Shown: positions 14,020 through 21,677, numbered from the stretch's first letter. The stretch is DNA of 36,105 nt from Candidatus Levybacteria bacterium RIFCSPLOWO2_02_FULL_37_18 (GCA_001784115.1 MFPD01000014.1:20404-56508), one strand, 5' to 3'. Program-made: numbers and translations. The notes: a model not told the origin generated them from the sequence alone.

Positions 14020-15150
14020 CTATTGTAATCCTCCGATGACTTTTACGCGGTTAAGTAAATCTTGATCTTCCAAAACTTTTCCCGTACCTTTTGCAACAGT
14101 TGTTAAGGGATCCGAAGCGTGAACTACCGGCATCCGGGTTCTTTCGACAACTAAATGATCAAATCCTGGTAGTAAACTTCCTCCTCCGGTAAGCAATATC
14201 CCGTGTTCTAAAATATCGTTGGTTAATTCAGGTGGCGATTCCTCCAAAACACCAGCTACTTCTTCGATAATTCTTGTGATTACAGGTGATAGTGCTTCCC
14301 TAACTTCTATTTCCGTGATTCGCAAACTTTTTGGTAACCCGGTTTCTATATCCCTTCCCCTGACAATTGCCATTTTCTCCCTTCCTTCAACTTCTATTTT
14401 AACATTTTCTTCGCTCTCTTTTGCTTTTTCGGTTAACTTTTCACTTTTAAATTTTAACTTTGAACTTTTCTTATACGCGCTTCCTATCTTAATTTTCAAA
14501 TTCTCAATTGTTGCATCTCCCAATAATATTCCATGCCGAAGTCGAATGTAATGTCCTAATGCCTGATCCATATTATCTCCTCCCAACCGTAAAGACCGAG
14601 ATACTACAATCCCGCCTAATGAAATGACAGCGATTTCCGTTGTTCCACCGCCAATGTCTACTACCATGCTTCCTGTTGGCTTAAAAATCGAAATCCCCTC
14701 TCCAATTGCCGCAGCCATCGGCTCTTCGATTAAAAATGCTTTCCTGGCTCCCGCGGTTAAGGCTGCTTCCCATACGGCTCGTCTTTCTACTTCGGTAACA
14801 GACGAAGGAATCGCAACCACAACTTTTGGCCGGGCAAAAGAAACAGGTACTGGCGTGCCGACTTTATGAACGTCGGACAGGAGATACGAAAGAAGTACAA
14901 CCGTTGCGTCAAAATCAGAAATTATTCCGCCTTTTAAAGGCTTGATGGTAATAATATTTGCCGGAGTTTTACCCACCATTTTTTTTGCTTCCGTGCCAAA
15001 CGCGACGACTTTTTTGGTTTTTTTATGCAGTGCGATAACCGATGGCTCTCTGGCAACAATCCCTTTTCCTTTTACAAAAACCAATGTATTGGCAGTACCC
15101 AAATCTATACCAATATCATGACTAAACAAACTAAAAAAATGGTCAAACAT
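14020..15150 (-). CDS. mreB: Rod-shape actin homologue MreB
   Basis: A 376-residue bacterial actin that guides wall synthesis. It starts DIGIDLGTANTLVFVKGKG (phosphate 1), with VEEPMA-like LIEEPMAAAIGEG, phosphate 2 in MVVDIGGGTTEIAVISLGG, and adenosine motif HGILLTGGGSLLPGFD. Most MreB are about 335-345 residues. The extra length lies after IKIGSAY, where KSSKLKFKSEKLTEKAKES and following residues precede VRGRD. This insert is partly encoded by an AAGTTCAAAG-type repeat (14426-14470). Promoter TTGGAA-17-TAAAAT-6-ATG is upstream (15157-15185). The gene is separated from mreC by the RAYT element. Confidence 0.97.
   Translation of the reverse strand: MFDHFFSLFSHDIGIDLGTANTLVFVKGKGIVAREPSVIALHKKTKKVVAFGTEAKKMVGKTPANIITIKPLKGGIISDFDATVVLLSYLLSDVHKVGTPVPVSFARPKVVVAIPSSVTEVERRAVWEAALTAGARKAFLIEEPMAAAIGEGISIFKPTGSMVVDIGGGTTEIAVISLGGIVVSRSLRLGGDNMDQALGHYIRLRHGILLGDATIENLKIKIGSAYKKSSKLKFKSEKLTEKAKESEENVKIEVEGREKMAIVRGRDIETGLPKSLRITEIEVREALSPVITRIIEEVAGVLEESPPELTNDILEHGILLTGGGSLLPGFDHLVVERTRMPVVHASDPLTTVAKGTGKVLEDQDLLNRVKVIGGLQ
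14426..14470 (-). repeat. AAGTTCAAAG-type repeat inside mreB
   Basis: On the minus strand, AAAAGTTCAAAGTTAAAATT continues as TAAAAGTGAAAAGTTAA. It encodes KSSKLKFKSEKL in frame. Pbp2 carries a very similar block at 10507-10562 (KSSKLKVKSSKL). Confidence 0.6.
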
Positions 15151-15156
15151 AACTTC

Positions 15157-15185
15157 ATTTTAACACCTTGTTGATGTGTTTCCAA
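15157..15185 (-). promoter_or_regulatory. mreB promoter
   Basis: TTGGAA (15185-15180), 17 bp, TAAAAT (15162-15157), then 6 nt to the ATG at 15150. This is another leaderless arrangement. Confidence 0.6.
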
Positions 15186-15212
15186 TATGCTACATTAAAT
15201 TAATCTAATTAC

Positions 15213-15343
15213 TAAATCCTAAATCACAAATCCTAAATTCTAAATAATACCCAAATTCAAATAACCAAATTTCAAAACTGTTTAGTATTTAAAAATTAGA
15301 TATTGGAATTTATTTAGGATTTAGGTATTAGAAATTAGGATTT
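15213..15343 (+). repeat. Family A repeat between mreB and the polymer ligase
   Basis: AT-rich with palindromic arms: CTAAATCCTAAATCACAAAT near the left and TTTAGGATTTAGGTATTAGA near the right, with GTTTAGTATTT in the middle. It has the same outline as the 16S copies (AAATNC...GTTT...GGATTTT) but has diverged. It ends 6 nt before the next gene start, so that gene's promoter lies in or across it. Confidence 0.65.
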
Positions 15344-15349
15344 TCTATC

Positions 15350-17875
15350 ATGCCGGAAATAATTAATAAAATTTGTAGCTTTGTAATCGAATACTCTTTT
15401 TATCTTCTCTTTTTTCTCGTCCCATTAGTTTTTACCAGCAACACTTCGGAATTATTCGAATTTAACAAAATGTGGGTTACCTTTGGCATTACTACTATTA
15501 TTGTTGCCGCGTGGACAGTACAAATGATTGTTTCCAAAAGATTTTTTATCCAAAAAACTCCGTTGGATATTCCTATACTATTATTTTTAGCCTCTCAATT
15601 TTTTGCCACACTTTTTTCCTGGGACAGGCATGTTTCGATTTGGGGATACTACTCAAGGTTTAACGGTGGCTTCCTGTCAACATTATCCTACATCACATTA
15701 TATTATGCCTTTGTTACTTTCCTTCCGAGGAATAAGAAAATTGAACATAAAGGCACACCGTTTATTCTCAGAATCTCTCTTTTCATTGGCGCAGTTTTAT
15801 TAATCATTGCTGGAACTTATTTATCGACTGCTTTCCCCAATCACCAGGCAGAAGAAAACGCAGTATTGTTTTTTATTTTTATACTCATCTCGTTTTTTCT
15901 TTTTATATTTTCTCAATCAGGCGGATTTTTAAAACGGCTCCTTATTATTAATCTAGTCAGCGGATTAGTCGTTGCCCTGTGGGGACTTCCGTCACATTTT
16001 GGCTTTGACCCAACGTGTCTTTTGTTTCGGGGAACTTTTGATGTTTCGTGCTGGAACGAAGCGTTCCAGCCAAAAATCAGAATCTTTTCTACCCTCGGTC
16101 AACCCAATTGGCTGGCAGCATACCTCTCTGTTTTGATTCCAATTGCTTTAGCATTCGGACTCAAAACAATAAATTTGAATACCAAAGCACGAAATACGAA
16201 ACAAAACCAAAATTCAAATAATCAAAACTCAAAACGTTTGGAACATTCGAATTTTGGAACTTCGAATTTGTTTCGGATTTCGAATTTCGGATTTCTTATT
16301 TTAACTGTTTTATTCTATATTGACGTAATTTTCACCGATGCGCGCTCAGGATTTATTGGTTTATTGGCAGGACTCGCTGTCTTTTCTGCAGGCATTGTCT
16401 TTGTATTAAGAGGTGAACTGAAAAAATATGTCTTTTCCTTCATTACTATCGCACTGATATTTTTAATTGCCACATTTTTCTTTGGCTCGCCCATTATGTC
16501 TATCCGAAAATTTACGTATCCGGTATTGAAATTGAACTGGGAAAAAAAGGATTCTGGACCGCGCCAAACGCGGCTGACGCAACCTGAAAAACCACAAGGA
16601 CCCGCTTTGGAAACCGGCGGTACAGAATCCGGATCTATCCGGTTAAATGTTTGGCGTGGAGCACTAGACGCTTGGAAAGATAATCCGCTTTTTGGCACCG
16701 GAGTAGAAACATTTGCCTTTGCGTATTATAAATACCGGCCTCAAGCGCATAACCTTACGTCCGAATGGGATTATTTATACAACAAAGCCCACAATGAATA
16801 TTTAAACTATCTTGCAACTACCGGGTTATTGGGGCTTGGAACATATGTAGGAATGATTGGAATGTTCCTTTGGATTGTTTTTAAAACATTGATTGAAAAC
16901 CGTCATCCTGAATTCATTTCCGGATCTTCTCCTAATGAGATTCCGAAAAAAGTTCGGAATGACACTGTTTTAGCTTTAGCCTTGCTAAGTGGATATATTT
17001 CAATTCTTGTTAGTAATTTCTTCGGTTTCTCTGTCGTCATCATCAACCTCTACCTTTTCCTCATTCCTGCAATTGTTTTTGGCCTTTTGAACATATTTTA
17101 CGAAAAGGAAAATGAACAAAATAATGTATTACGTAGCAAGTATCATGTATCAAGTATACAGTGGGTAGGAATTGCATTAATACTACTTACTGCATACTAC
17201 ATACTAAATACTCTATACTTGTTCTGGCTGGCTGATACCGCGTACGCATTAGGATCTAATTTAAACAAAACCGGAAGTTACGACAGGGCGTATATTCGTC
17301 TTCGGCAAGCTGTTGCTACTCGCCCGAGTGAGCCGACATTTAAAGATGAACTAAGCATTAACGAAGCAATTTTGGCAATTAAATTTGCCAAAGAAAAAGA
17401 AGTCAAAACAGCTACCCAGCTTGTCCAGGACTCCATGGAATTAAGTAACCAGTTAAACACCGATTACCCGAATAACATCGTATTTTTAAAAACCAGAGTC
17501 AGAGTTTTTTCTCAACTGGCTCAGGTGAATGAACAATATTTGCAAATTGCCCTCGATGCTTTAATAAAAGCCAAAGAACTTGCACCAACTGACGCAAAAA
17601 TTGCTTACAATCTAGGAGTAATATTTGGAGAACTCGGCAATAAAGACAATACAATTTACGAACTGAAACGAGCAACAGAGCTCCGTCCTAATTATCTTGA
17701 TTCCTATTATGCCTTAGGTTTGTTTTACCACCAACTTTCTCTTGATAAAAATGGGAAAATTGAAAATCAGCAGTATTTTGACAAAGGAGTTAAGCAAATG
17801 AGATATATAATTTCCCATTTCTCAAATTCCGACTCAGCCAAAACAGCTCTTAAAACATGGGACGTAGAACTCTAG
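15350..17875 (+). CDS. O-antigen ligase/polymerase-like membrane protein with C-terminal TPRs
   Basis: An 841-residue protein. The first 590 or so residues are polytopic (10-12 hydrophobic helices) with the Wzy/WaaL signature WLAAYLSVLIPIAL, TDARSGFIGLLAG, GTGVETFAFAYYKYRPQ and NKAHNEYLNYLATTGLLGLG. The last 200 residues carry TPR motifs (DAKIAYNLGVIFGELGNKDN and DSYYALGLFYHQL). Such proteins polymerise or attach glycan to lipid or protein on the outer face of the membrane. Three stretches are repeat-derived and in frame: about residues 274-316 (family A), 518-538 (family B, HPEFISGSSPNEIPKKVRND) and around 597-624 (SKYHVSSIQ and following). A family A repeat lies directly upstream. The promoter is unclear. 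Confidence 0.9.
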   Translation: MPEIINKICSFVIEYSFYLLFFLVPLVFTSNTSELFEFNKMWVTFGITTIIVAAWTVQMIVSKRFFIQKTPLDIPILLFLASQFFATLFSWDRHVSIWGYYSRFNGGFLSTLSYITLYYAFVTFLPRNKKIEHKGTPFILRISLFIGAVLLIIAGTYLSTAFPNHQAEENAVLFFIFILISFFLFIFSQSGGFLKRLLIINLVSGLVVALWGLPSHFGFDPTCLLFRGTFDVSCWNEAFQPKIRIFSTLGQPNWLAAYLSVLIPIALAFGLKTINLNTKARNTKQNQNSNNQNSKRLEHSNFGTSNLFRISNFGFLILTVLFYIDVIFTDARSGFIGLLAGLAVFSAGIVFVLRGELKKYVFSFITIALIFLIATFFFGSPIMSIRKFTYPVLKLNWEKKDSGPRQTRLTQPEKPQGPALETGGTESGSIRLNVWRGALDAWKDNPLFGTGVETFAFAYYKYRPQAHNLTSEWDYLYNKAHNEYLNYLATTGLLGLGTYVGMIGMFLWIVFKTLIENRHPEFISGSSPNEIPKKVRNDTVLALALLSGYISILVSNFFGFSVVIINLYLFLIPAIVFGLLNIFYEKENEQNNVLRSKYHVSSIQWVGIALILLTAYYILNTLYLFWLADTAYALGSNLNKTGSYDRAYIRLRQAVATRPSEPTFKDELSINEAILAIKFAKEKEVKTATQLVQDSMELSNQLNTDYPNNIVFLKTRVRVFSQLAQVNEQYLQIALDALIKAKELAPTDAKIAYNLGVIFGELGNKDNTIYELKRATELRPNYLDSYYALGLFYHQLSLDKNGKIENQQYFDKGVKQMRYIISHFSNSDSAKTALKTWDVEL
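16171..16295 (+). repeat. Family A repeat, in frame inside the ligase/TPR gene
   Basis: It begins near AATTTGAATACCAAAGCACG, contains AAACGTTTGGAACATTCGAA, and ends TTTCGAATTTCGGATTTC. Middle and right end match the 16S V1 copy closely. It is translated as a polar Asn/Ser/Lys/Arg segment (starting NTKARNTKQNQNSNNQNSKR) between two hydrophobic helices. Confidence 0.85.
16902..16963 (+). repeat. Family B repeat, in frame inside the ligase/TPR gene
   Basis: GTCATCCTGAATTC at one end and GTTCGGAATGAC at the other, with CTAATGAGATTCCGAA inside (as in 11980-12043). It encodes HPEFISGSSPNEIPKKVRND in a loop between membrane segments. Confidence 0.8.
17143..17222 (+). repeat. AAGTAT-type repeats inside the ligase/TPR gene
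   Basis: GCAAGTATCATGTATCAAGT followed by ATACAGT, and then TGCATACTACATACTAAATA further on. These are inverted-like blocks resembling the repeat in the methyltransferase gene. The reading frame stays open (SKYHVSSIQ ... AYYILNTLY). Confidence 0.45.
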
Positions 17876-17882
17876 CATGTAA

Positions 17883-18150
17883 TCAATAGACCTGGTTGTG
17901 GGTTCCGATGTCGGTAAAAATGACACGTTCTTTAGATATTGGAAAATACACGATTCTAATATTTCCTGTTATTGAAAATGCTCGATATGTTCTCTTCTTT
18001 CCTGTAAGCTGATGATCTTTAAGTACTGGGTTTTGAGGATTCTGCCGAAAAAGAGCAATTCTTTCTTTAACTTTTTTTATAAGCTTTTGATTTTTTTTCT
18101 ATTCGTGTTTTGTATGACTTTTTAAACTGCGGATGAGGTTCTATTCTTAT
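17883..18150 (-). pseudogene. RelE/ParE-type toxin remnant (frameshift, no start codon)
   Basis: Minus-strand reading: IRIEPHPQFKKSYKTRIEK, then a break in a run of eight A (18091-18098). With one A removed it continues NQKLIKKVKERIALFRQNPQ, LKDHQLTGKKRTYRAFSITG, NIRIVYFPISKERVIFTDIG and THNQVY-stop. This is a typical mRNA-interferase or ParE-like toxin that would cleave ribosome-bound mRNA or block gyrase. The expected ATG overlapping the antitoxin stop is ATA, and the frame is broken, so the toxin is probably dead. A sequencing error in the homopolymer cannot be excluded, but the start defect is independent. Confidence 0.75.
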
Positions 18151-18428
18151 GAATTGAGATATTCCATTAGAGAATCAACATCTGTAAAGCTTTTTGTTTT
18201 TACTCTTCCGCTCTAAATATCATCTACCATTTTATTGTATCTTTTTTCAGCTTTAGAAGATAGTTGGACAGATTCATCAATCTCAAATGAAAGAACTCCT
18301 TTTGCCAACTTAGTTAAAATAAATCTAACCGCATCCTGCAGGGAAGAAAATCCTTGTTTTAATGCTTCTTTTTCAGCATCTTTTCGAAGTGCATGGTTAA
18401 TAGGAATTTGAAGTACTGTCCTGCTCAT
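18147..18428 (-). pseudogene. RelB/DinJ-like antitoxin with premature amber stop
   Basis: The open part (18213-18428) gives 71 residues, starting MSRTVLQIPINHALRKDAEK with the ribbon-helix-helix and LQDAVRFILTKLAKGVLSFE. A TAG at 18213-18215 follows MVDDI, yet the same frame continues SGRVKTKSFTDVDSLMEYL NS to TAA at 18147, the usual C-terminal toxin-binding tail. The tail is thus cut off by a single in-frame stop. DNA binding could survive, toxin neutralisation probably not. The 5' side carries an operator and promoter (18428-18462). Confidence 0.75.
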
Positions 18429-18462
18429 ATTACAATTGTAATACTTTTGTAATATTTGTCAA
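18428..18462 (-). promoter_or_regulatory. Antitoxin promoter and operator
   Basis: A 16-bp perfect palindrome TATTACAATTGTAATA (18428-18443) plus a third half site TTGTAATA (18447-18454) overlap the promoter TTGACA (18462-18457), 16 bp, TACAAT (18440-18435), 6 nt, ATG. This is the classic layout for autoregulation by a ribbon-helix-helix antitoxin. The palindrome also lies just upstream of the def promoter (TATAAT 18472-18477). Confidence 0.7.
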
Positions 18463-18471
18463 GAAGTATGT

Positions 18472-18477
18472 TATAAT
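18472..18477 (+). promoter_or_regulatory. def -10 box
   Basis: A perfect TATAAT, 7 nt before the def ATG. The -35 is weak: TTGTAA at 18447-18452 gives a 19-bp spacer and overlaps an antitoxin half site, so the antitoxin might also affect def. Confidence 0.55.
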
Positions 18478-18484
18478 TCTTTCC

Positions 18485-19039
18485 ATGTTAGACATTGTAA
18501 AAGCACCAAGTGAGGTTTTATCTCAAGTTACAAAAAAGGTAATTAAAATTGACAATTCTATTCTTAGTCTTATCCGGGAAATGAAGGAAACGCTAGAAAA
18601 TACCCGTGATCCGGAAGGCGTTGGCTTGGCAGCTCCTCAGGTCGGAAAATCTCTGCAAATTTTTATTATGAAACCAACTCCCAAATCTCCTATTACCGTA
18701 CACATTAACCCGGAAATAAAAAATGCATCTGGTGAGCTGGCTAACATGATTCGGCCCAAAAAATCAAAATCTCCGGCCAAACTCGAAGGCTGTCTTTCTT
18801 TACCCAGTATTTGGGGCACTGTCTTACGACATCCTTACTTGTCTCTGACTTATATGGACGAAGATAGTAAAACTCACACAAAAAAATTTAAAGGTTTTTC
18901 CGCAACTATTATCCAACACGAAGTCGACCACTTAAACGGAAATCTTTTCCCCAAACGGGTTTTGGAGCAAAAAGGCAAATTATATAAATCCCATAAAAAC
19001 GAAAAAGGCGAAGACGAGTTTGATGAGATAGAAATTTAA
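18485..19039 (+). CDS. def: Peptide deformylase
   Basis: A 184-residue metalloenzyme that removes the formyl group from nascent N-terminal Met. All three motifs are present: GVGLAAPQVG (motif I), EGCLSLP (motif II, Cys metal ligand) and QHEVDHLNG (motif III, two His ligands and the catalytic Glu). The segment NMIRPKKSKSPAKLEGCLSL is slightly longer than in E. coli Def. The start is set by a TATAAT box 7 nt upstream. It is followed by fmt, which adds the formyl group, so the pair works on the same pathway. Confidence 0.97.
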   Translation: MLDIVKAPSEVLSQVTKKVIKIDNSILSLIREMKETLENTRDPEGVGLAAPQVGKSLQIFIMKPTPKSPITVHINPEIKNASGELANMIRPKKSKSPAKLEGCLSLPSIWGTVLRHPYLSLTYMDEDSKTHTKKFKGFSATIIQHEVDHLNGNLFPKRVLEQKGKLYKSHKNEKGEDEFDEIEI

Positions 19040-19046
19040 CCGCTTT

Positions 19047-19114
19047 GTCATGCCGAATTTATTTCGGCATCTCAATTATTGAAAAAATAGATTCTGAAAC
19101 GAGTTCAGAATGAC
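19047..19114. repeat. Family B repeat between def and fmt
   Basis: GTCATGCCGAATTTATTTCG then GCAT at the left (inner hairpin GCCGAA/TTCGGC) and GAGTTCAGAATGAC at the right. A further half end AAGGATGAC lies at 19126-19134, directly before the fmt start, and could act as its Shine-Dalgarno sequence. Confidence 0.7.
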
Positions 19115-19135
19115 ATCGAATGTGTTAAGGATGAC

Positions 19136-20038
19136 ATGAATATTAACATAGTTTTTTTCGGCGCTTCCAAACACGTAATTCCCCTATTGGATGTTTTAAA
19201 AGAGAATCATACTCTATCTCTTATAATTACCACAGAATCGCTTCCAACCGAACCAGTCAGTACCTATGCTAAAACTCACACCATTCCCCTCCTAACAATA
19301 AAACAATGTAGCAATATAACAATTGAAGAAATTAAAAAAACAAATGCACCAATAGGAATATTAGCTTATTTCGGCATCATTCTCCCACCTACTGTTTTGA
19401 ACTTGTTTCCCAAAGGAATTCTCAATGTCCATCCTTCCCTTTTACCCTTATACCGCGGCTCAACACCAGTCCAGACAGCGATCTTAAATGGCGACAAAAC
19501 AACCGGCGTAACGTTTATTAAATTAGATGAGCAAACCGATCACGGTCCTATTATTTCGCAAATTAGTGAACCTATTCATGAAGATGATACTGCAGAAACA
19601 CTGTATCAACGGCTTTTTAAACGAGGTGCCAAGATTTTGAAAAAAGACTTACCACCTTATCTAGAAGATAAGGTTAAACTTAAAGTTCAAGACGACGCAA
19701 AAGCAACATTCACCCAAGACTTCACCCGCCATAGCGGATATTTTGATAGTAATAATCCACCGAGTCCCCAACAATTGGATCGCATGATCCGCGCATACCA
19801 TCCCTGGCCCGGATCGTGGACTCGTATTACTACGAACGATGAACGAATAACTGTGAACAAAATTATTAAATTTTTACCCGCTTCTAGTCATCCTGAACTC
19901 CTGCCTGTCGACAGGCAAGGTGATTCAGGATCTTTAAAATTTGTATTACAAATGGAAGGAAAAAAACCAATAAGTTTTAAAGATTTTATCAATGGATATC
20001 CCCAGCTTGCTGAGATAATAAAATCAATAATCCAGTAA
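19136..20038 (+). CDS. fmt: Methionyl-tRNA formyltransferase
   Basis: A 300-residue enzyme that formylates initiator Met-tRNA from 10-formyl-tetrahydrofolate. The start is NINIVFFGASKHVIPLLDVL. The catalytic region is ILNVHPSLLPLYRGSTPVQT (Asn and His of the triad) and TFIKLDEQTDHGPIISQ (Asp). The C-terminal OB-like domain includes MIRAYHPWPGSWTRI. The stretch SSHPELLPVDRQGDSGSL (19888-19932) is a family B repeat read in frame in the C-terminal domain. AAGGA lies 4 nt before the ATG, from the neighbouring repeat. Confidence 0.96.
   Translation: MNINIVFFGASKHVIPLLDVLKENHTLSLIITTESLPTEPVSTYAKTHTIPLLTIKQCSNITIEEIKKTNAPIGILAYFGIILPPTVLNLFPKGILNVHPSLLPLYRGSTPVQTAILNGDKTTGVTFIKLDEQTDHGPIISQISEPIHEDDTAETLYQRLFKRGAKILKKDLPPYLEDKVKLKVQDDAKATFTQDFTRHSGYFDSNNPPSPQQLDRMIRAYHPWPGSWTRITTNDERITVNKIIKFLPASSHPELLPVDRQGDSGSLKFVLQMEGKKPISFKDFINGYPQLAEIIKSIIQ
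19888..19932 (+). repeat. Family B repeat, in frame inside fmt
   Basis: GTCATCCTGAACTC ... GATTCAGGATC with the inner palindrome CCTGCCTGTCGACAGGCAAG. It encodes HPELLPVDRQGDSGS. Confidence 0.8.
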
Positions 20039-20046
20039 TCAAATTC

Positions 20047-20667
20047 TTATCTAATCAAAAGTTTTTCTGCAAAGGAAAAAAGCGAAAAAACAAAATTTCC
20101 TAGGGAAAAATTCCCAATGGGAAACAATAACAGAAAAAACAAAATAAACATTCCAATCGAACTTAATGACACATACGCATTTGCCTCCCGTTCGGGAAGT
20201 AAAAGAGCAAATACTTTAGACCCATCAAGAGGCGGAATTGGAAGCAAATTAAAAATTGCCAAAAGAAGGTTTATGTCTATAATTTTAATCAGGATGTATG
20301 ACAAAAATGCTGGAAAAAATCCATAGCCTAGTGCTTTAAACAACAAGCTTGCAACAATTGCCAAAAGCGCGTTTGTCAAAGGACCAGAAAGAGCAACTAA
20401 CGCTACATCTTTTCGTCCTTCTTTTAAGTTAAACGGGTCAATAGGCACTGGTTTGGCAGCTCCAAAAATAACAGACGACCCTGACATAAGCAAAAGTAAA
20501 GGCAGGATTATACTCATAAACGGGTCTATGTGGCTTTTGGGATTTAAAGTGAGCCTGCCGGATAATCGTGGAGTCGGGTCGCCAAACCTGTCAGCAACAA
20601 ATCCATGAGCTACCTCGTGCAAGATTGCTGAAAAAACAAGAATTGCCAAAGAAATTACTATATCCAT
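20047..20667 (-). CDS. Site-2 protease family membrane metalloprotease (M50)
   Basis: A 206-residue zinc protease embedded in the membrane. The HExxH motif is HEVAHGF (His17, Glu18, His21) in the first helix, and the third ligand lies in NLLPIPPLDGSKV. Four to five hydrophobic segments are visible. The small form without a PDZ domain matches the class seen in many bacteria (YwhC/FtsR-like). The substrate is unknown; such enzymes cut within the membrane, for example anti-sigma factors or leftover signal peptides. It converges with fmt (8 bp between stops) and is divergent from rpmB. Confidence 0.93.
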   Translation of the reverse strand: MDIVISLAILVFSAILHEVAHGFVADRFGDPTPRLSGRLTLNPKSHIDPFMSIILPLLLLMSGSSVIFGAAKPVPIDPFNLKEGRKDVALVALSGPLTNALLAIVASLLFKALGYGFFPAFLSYILIKIIDINLLLAIFNLLPIPPLDGSKVFALLLPEREANAYVSLSSIGMFILFFLLLFPIGNFSLGNFVFSLFSFAEKLLIR

Positions 20668-20707
20668 ATTGTTTTAAACGTGTTTCTATGATATCATATT
20701 TTTTGCA

Positions 20708-20974
20708 ATGAAGTGTTTTTTGTGTAAAAAAGGAATTCAAGTTGGCAGATCACACACTCATCATCCGGGTGTGGCAGGCCAAAGGTGGAAAAAACGCGCT
20801 CCTCATACAAGAAAGGTCTTCAAACCCAATCTTCACGTAGCACATACTCTCATAAATGGAGCCAGAAATAAAGTAAAACTCTGCACAAAATGTTTAAGAA
20901 AATATAAGCAAAGTATTAAACCAAAAGTTCAAATATCTTCAGAACAACCAGCAATTGCATCTATTTCCGCTTAG
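20708..20974 (+). CDS. rpmB: Large ribosomal subunit protein bL28
   Basis: An 88-residue ribosomal protein, basic, with the zinc-type CFLC...CTKC pattern. Signature stretches are RSHTHHPGVAGQRWKKRAPH and RKVFKPNLH. The family is usually 60-80 residues; this one has a C-terminal tail (ISSEQPAIASISA). TTGTTT-17-TATCAT is a possible promoter about 10 nt before the ATG. Confidence 0.93.
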   Translation: MKCFLCKKGIQVGRSHTHHPGVAGQRWKKRAPHTRKVFKPNLHVAHTLINGARNKVKLCTKCLRKYKQSIKPKVQISSEQPAIASISA

Positions 20975-20985
20975 TTCATAAAGTT

Positions 20986-21040
20986 GTCATTGCGAGCACG
21001 TTCGACAAGCTCAGTGTAAACCCCACGAAGCAATCTCTAC
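20986..21040. repeat. Family B repeat downstream of rpmB
   Basis: GTCATTGCGAGCACGTTCGA ... CACGAAGCAATCTC. It is a one-sided copy with GACAAGCTCAGTG in the middle. It fills the gap between rpmB and the next gene. Confidence 0.7.
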
Positions 21041-21078
21041 TTGACAATACCATACAACTTTTGTTCTACTATAGATAT

Positions 21079-21567
21079 ATGTCAAAATCCGGAAGATACG
21101 CTACCTTACTTTTAATCCTTACCATTCCCCTTCTCCTTTTTGCCATCGGAATTATCAAAATCCCCAAATCTCAAAAGAGTGGAACTTCAAGTCCTTCGCT
21201 TCCCTTTTCTCAACCAAACCAAAACCAACCGCAACCCAATAACGATCTCCCTGTCCAACCAGACACTAGCGCCGGGTCTGACTTATTATTTCTTTCCTAT
21301 TCCTTTGCCGGATCGGTTGTAAATATTTCCCCGACAACGTTGACTATGCAAACAAGAAATTTAAAACCAATACCTGAATTACCAATAACTAGTACCACGA
21401 AAATCGACAGGATTACTCCAACTGCTTTGGAAGTAAAAGAAGAGTCTGCAAGTATATCTGATATTAAAAAGGGTGATGAAGTAAACGTCTCGGCTGTATA
21501 CAACTACACCAAAAAATCCTGGACCACCCATCGCATCGCAATCATAACCCAATCAAATTCTAAATAA
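21079..21567 (+). CDS. Membrane-anchored protein with C-terminal beta domain (DUF5666-like)
   Basis: A 162-residue protein. The N-terminal anchor is YATLLLILTIPLLLFAIGII, followed by a Ser/Pro/Gln/Asn-rich linker (about 35-65) and a compact domain with AGSVVNISPTTLTMQTRN and DIKKGDEVNVSAVYNYTKKS. This pattern suggests an OB/DUF5666-like fold (inference). The start MSKSGRYA follows TACTAT by 6 nt; an in-frame ATG 6 codons earlier overlaps the -10 box. The next gene encodes a protein with the same plan, so the two are probably paralogues. Confidence 0.75.
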   Translation: MSKSGRYATLLLILTIPLLLFAIGIIKIPKSQKSGTSSPSLPFSQPNQNQPQPNNDLPVQPDTSAGSDLLFLSYSFAGSVVNISPTTLTMQTRNLKPIPELPITSTTKIDRITPTALEVKEESASISDIKKGDEVNVSAVYNYTKKSWTTHRIAIITQSNSK

Positions 21568-21677
21568 TTACTATGGAAACTCAGCAACCAGTCCTATCAT
21601 CACCAATTGAGCAAACAGAACCAACAGCTTCAAAAAACCCCTTGACAATAAATCAAAACCTATGTCATATTAAATTA

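Noticed and set aside
17278-17460. Minus-strand ORF inside the ligase/TPR gene
   Set aside because: It is a shadow of the TPR region; the plus frame has clear motifs.
18085-18100. Programmed frameshift in the RelE-like toxin
   Set aside because: A run of A could allow it, but the lost start codon and truncated antitoxin point to decay; kept only as an alternative in the findings.
18147-18215. Amber codon reassignment (TAG read as an amino acid)
   Set aside because: Only the antitoxin shows an in-frame TAG; genes around it are intact, and known CPR code changes involve TGA in other lineages.
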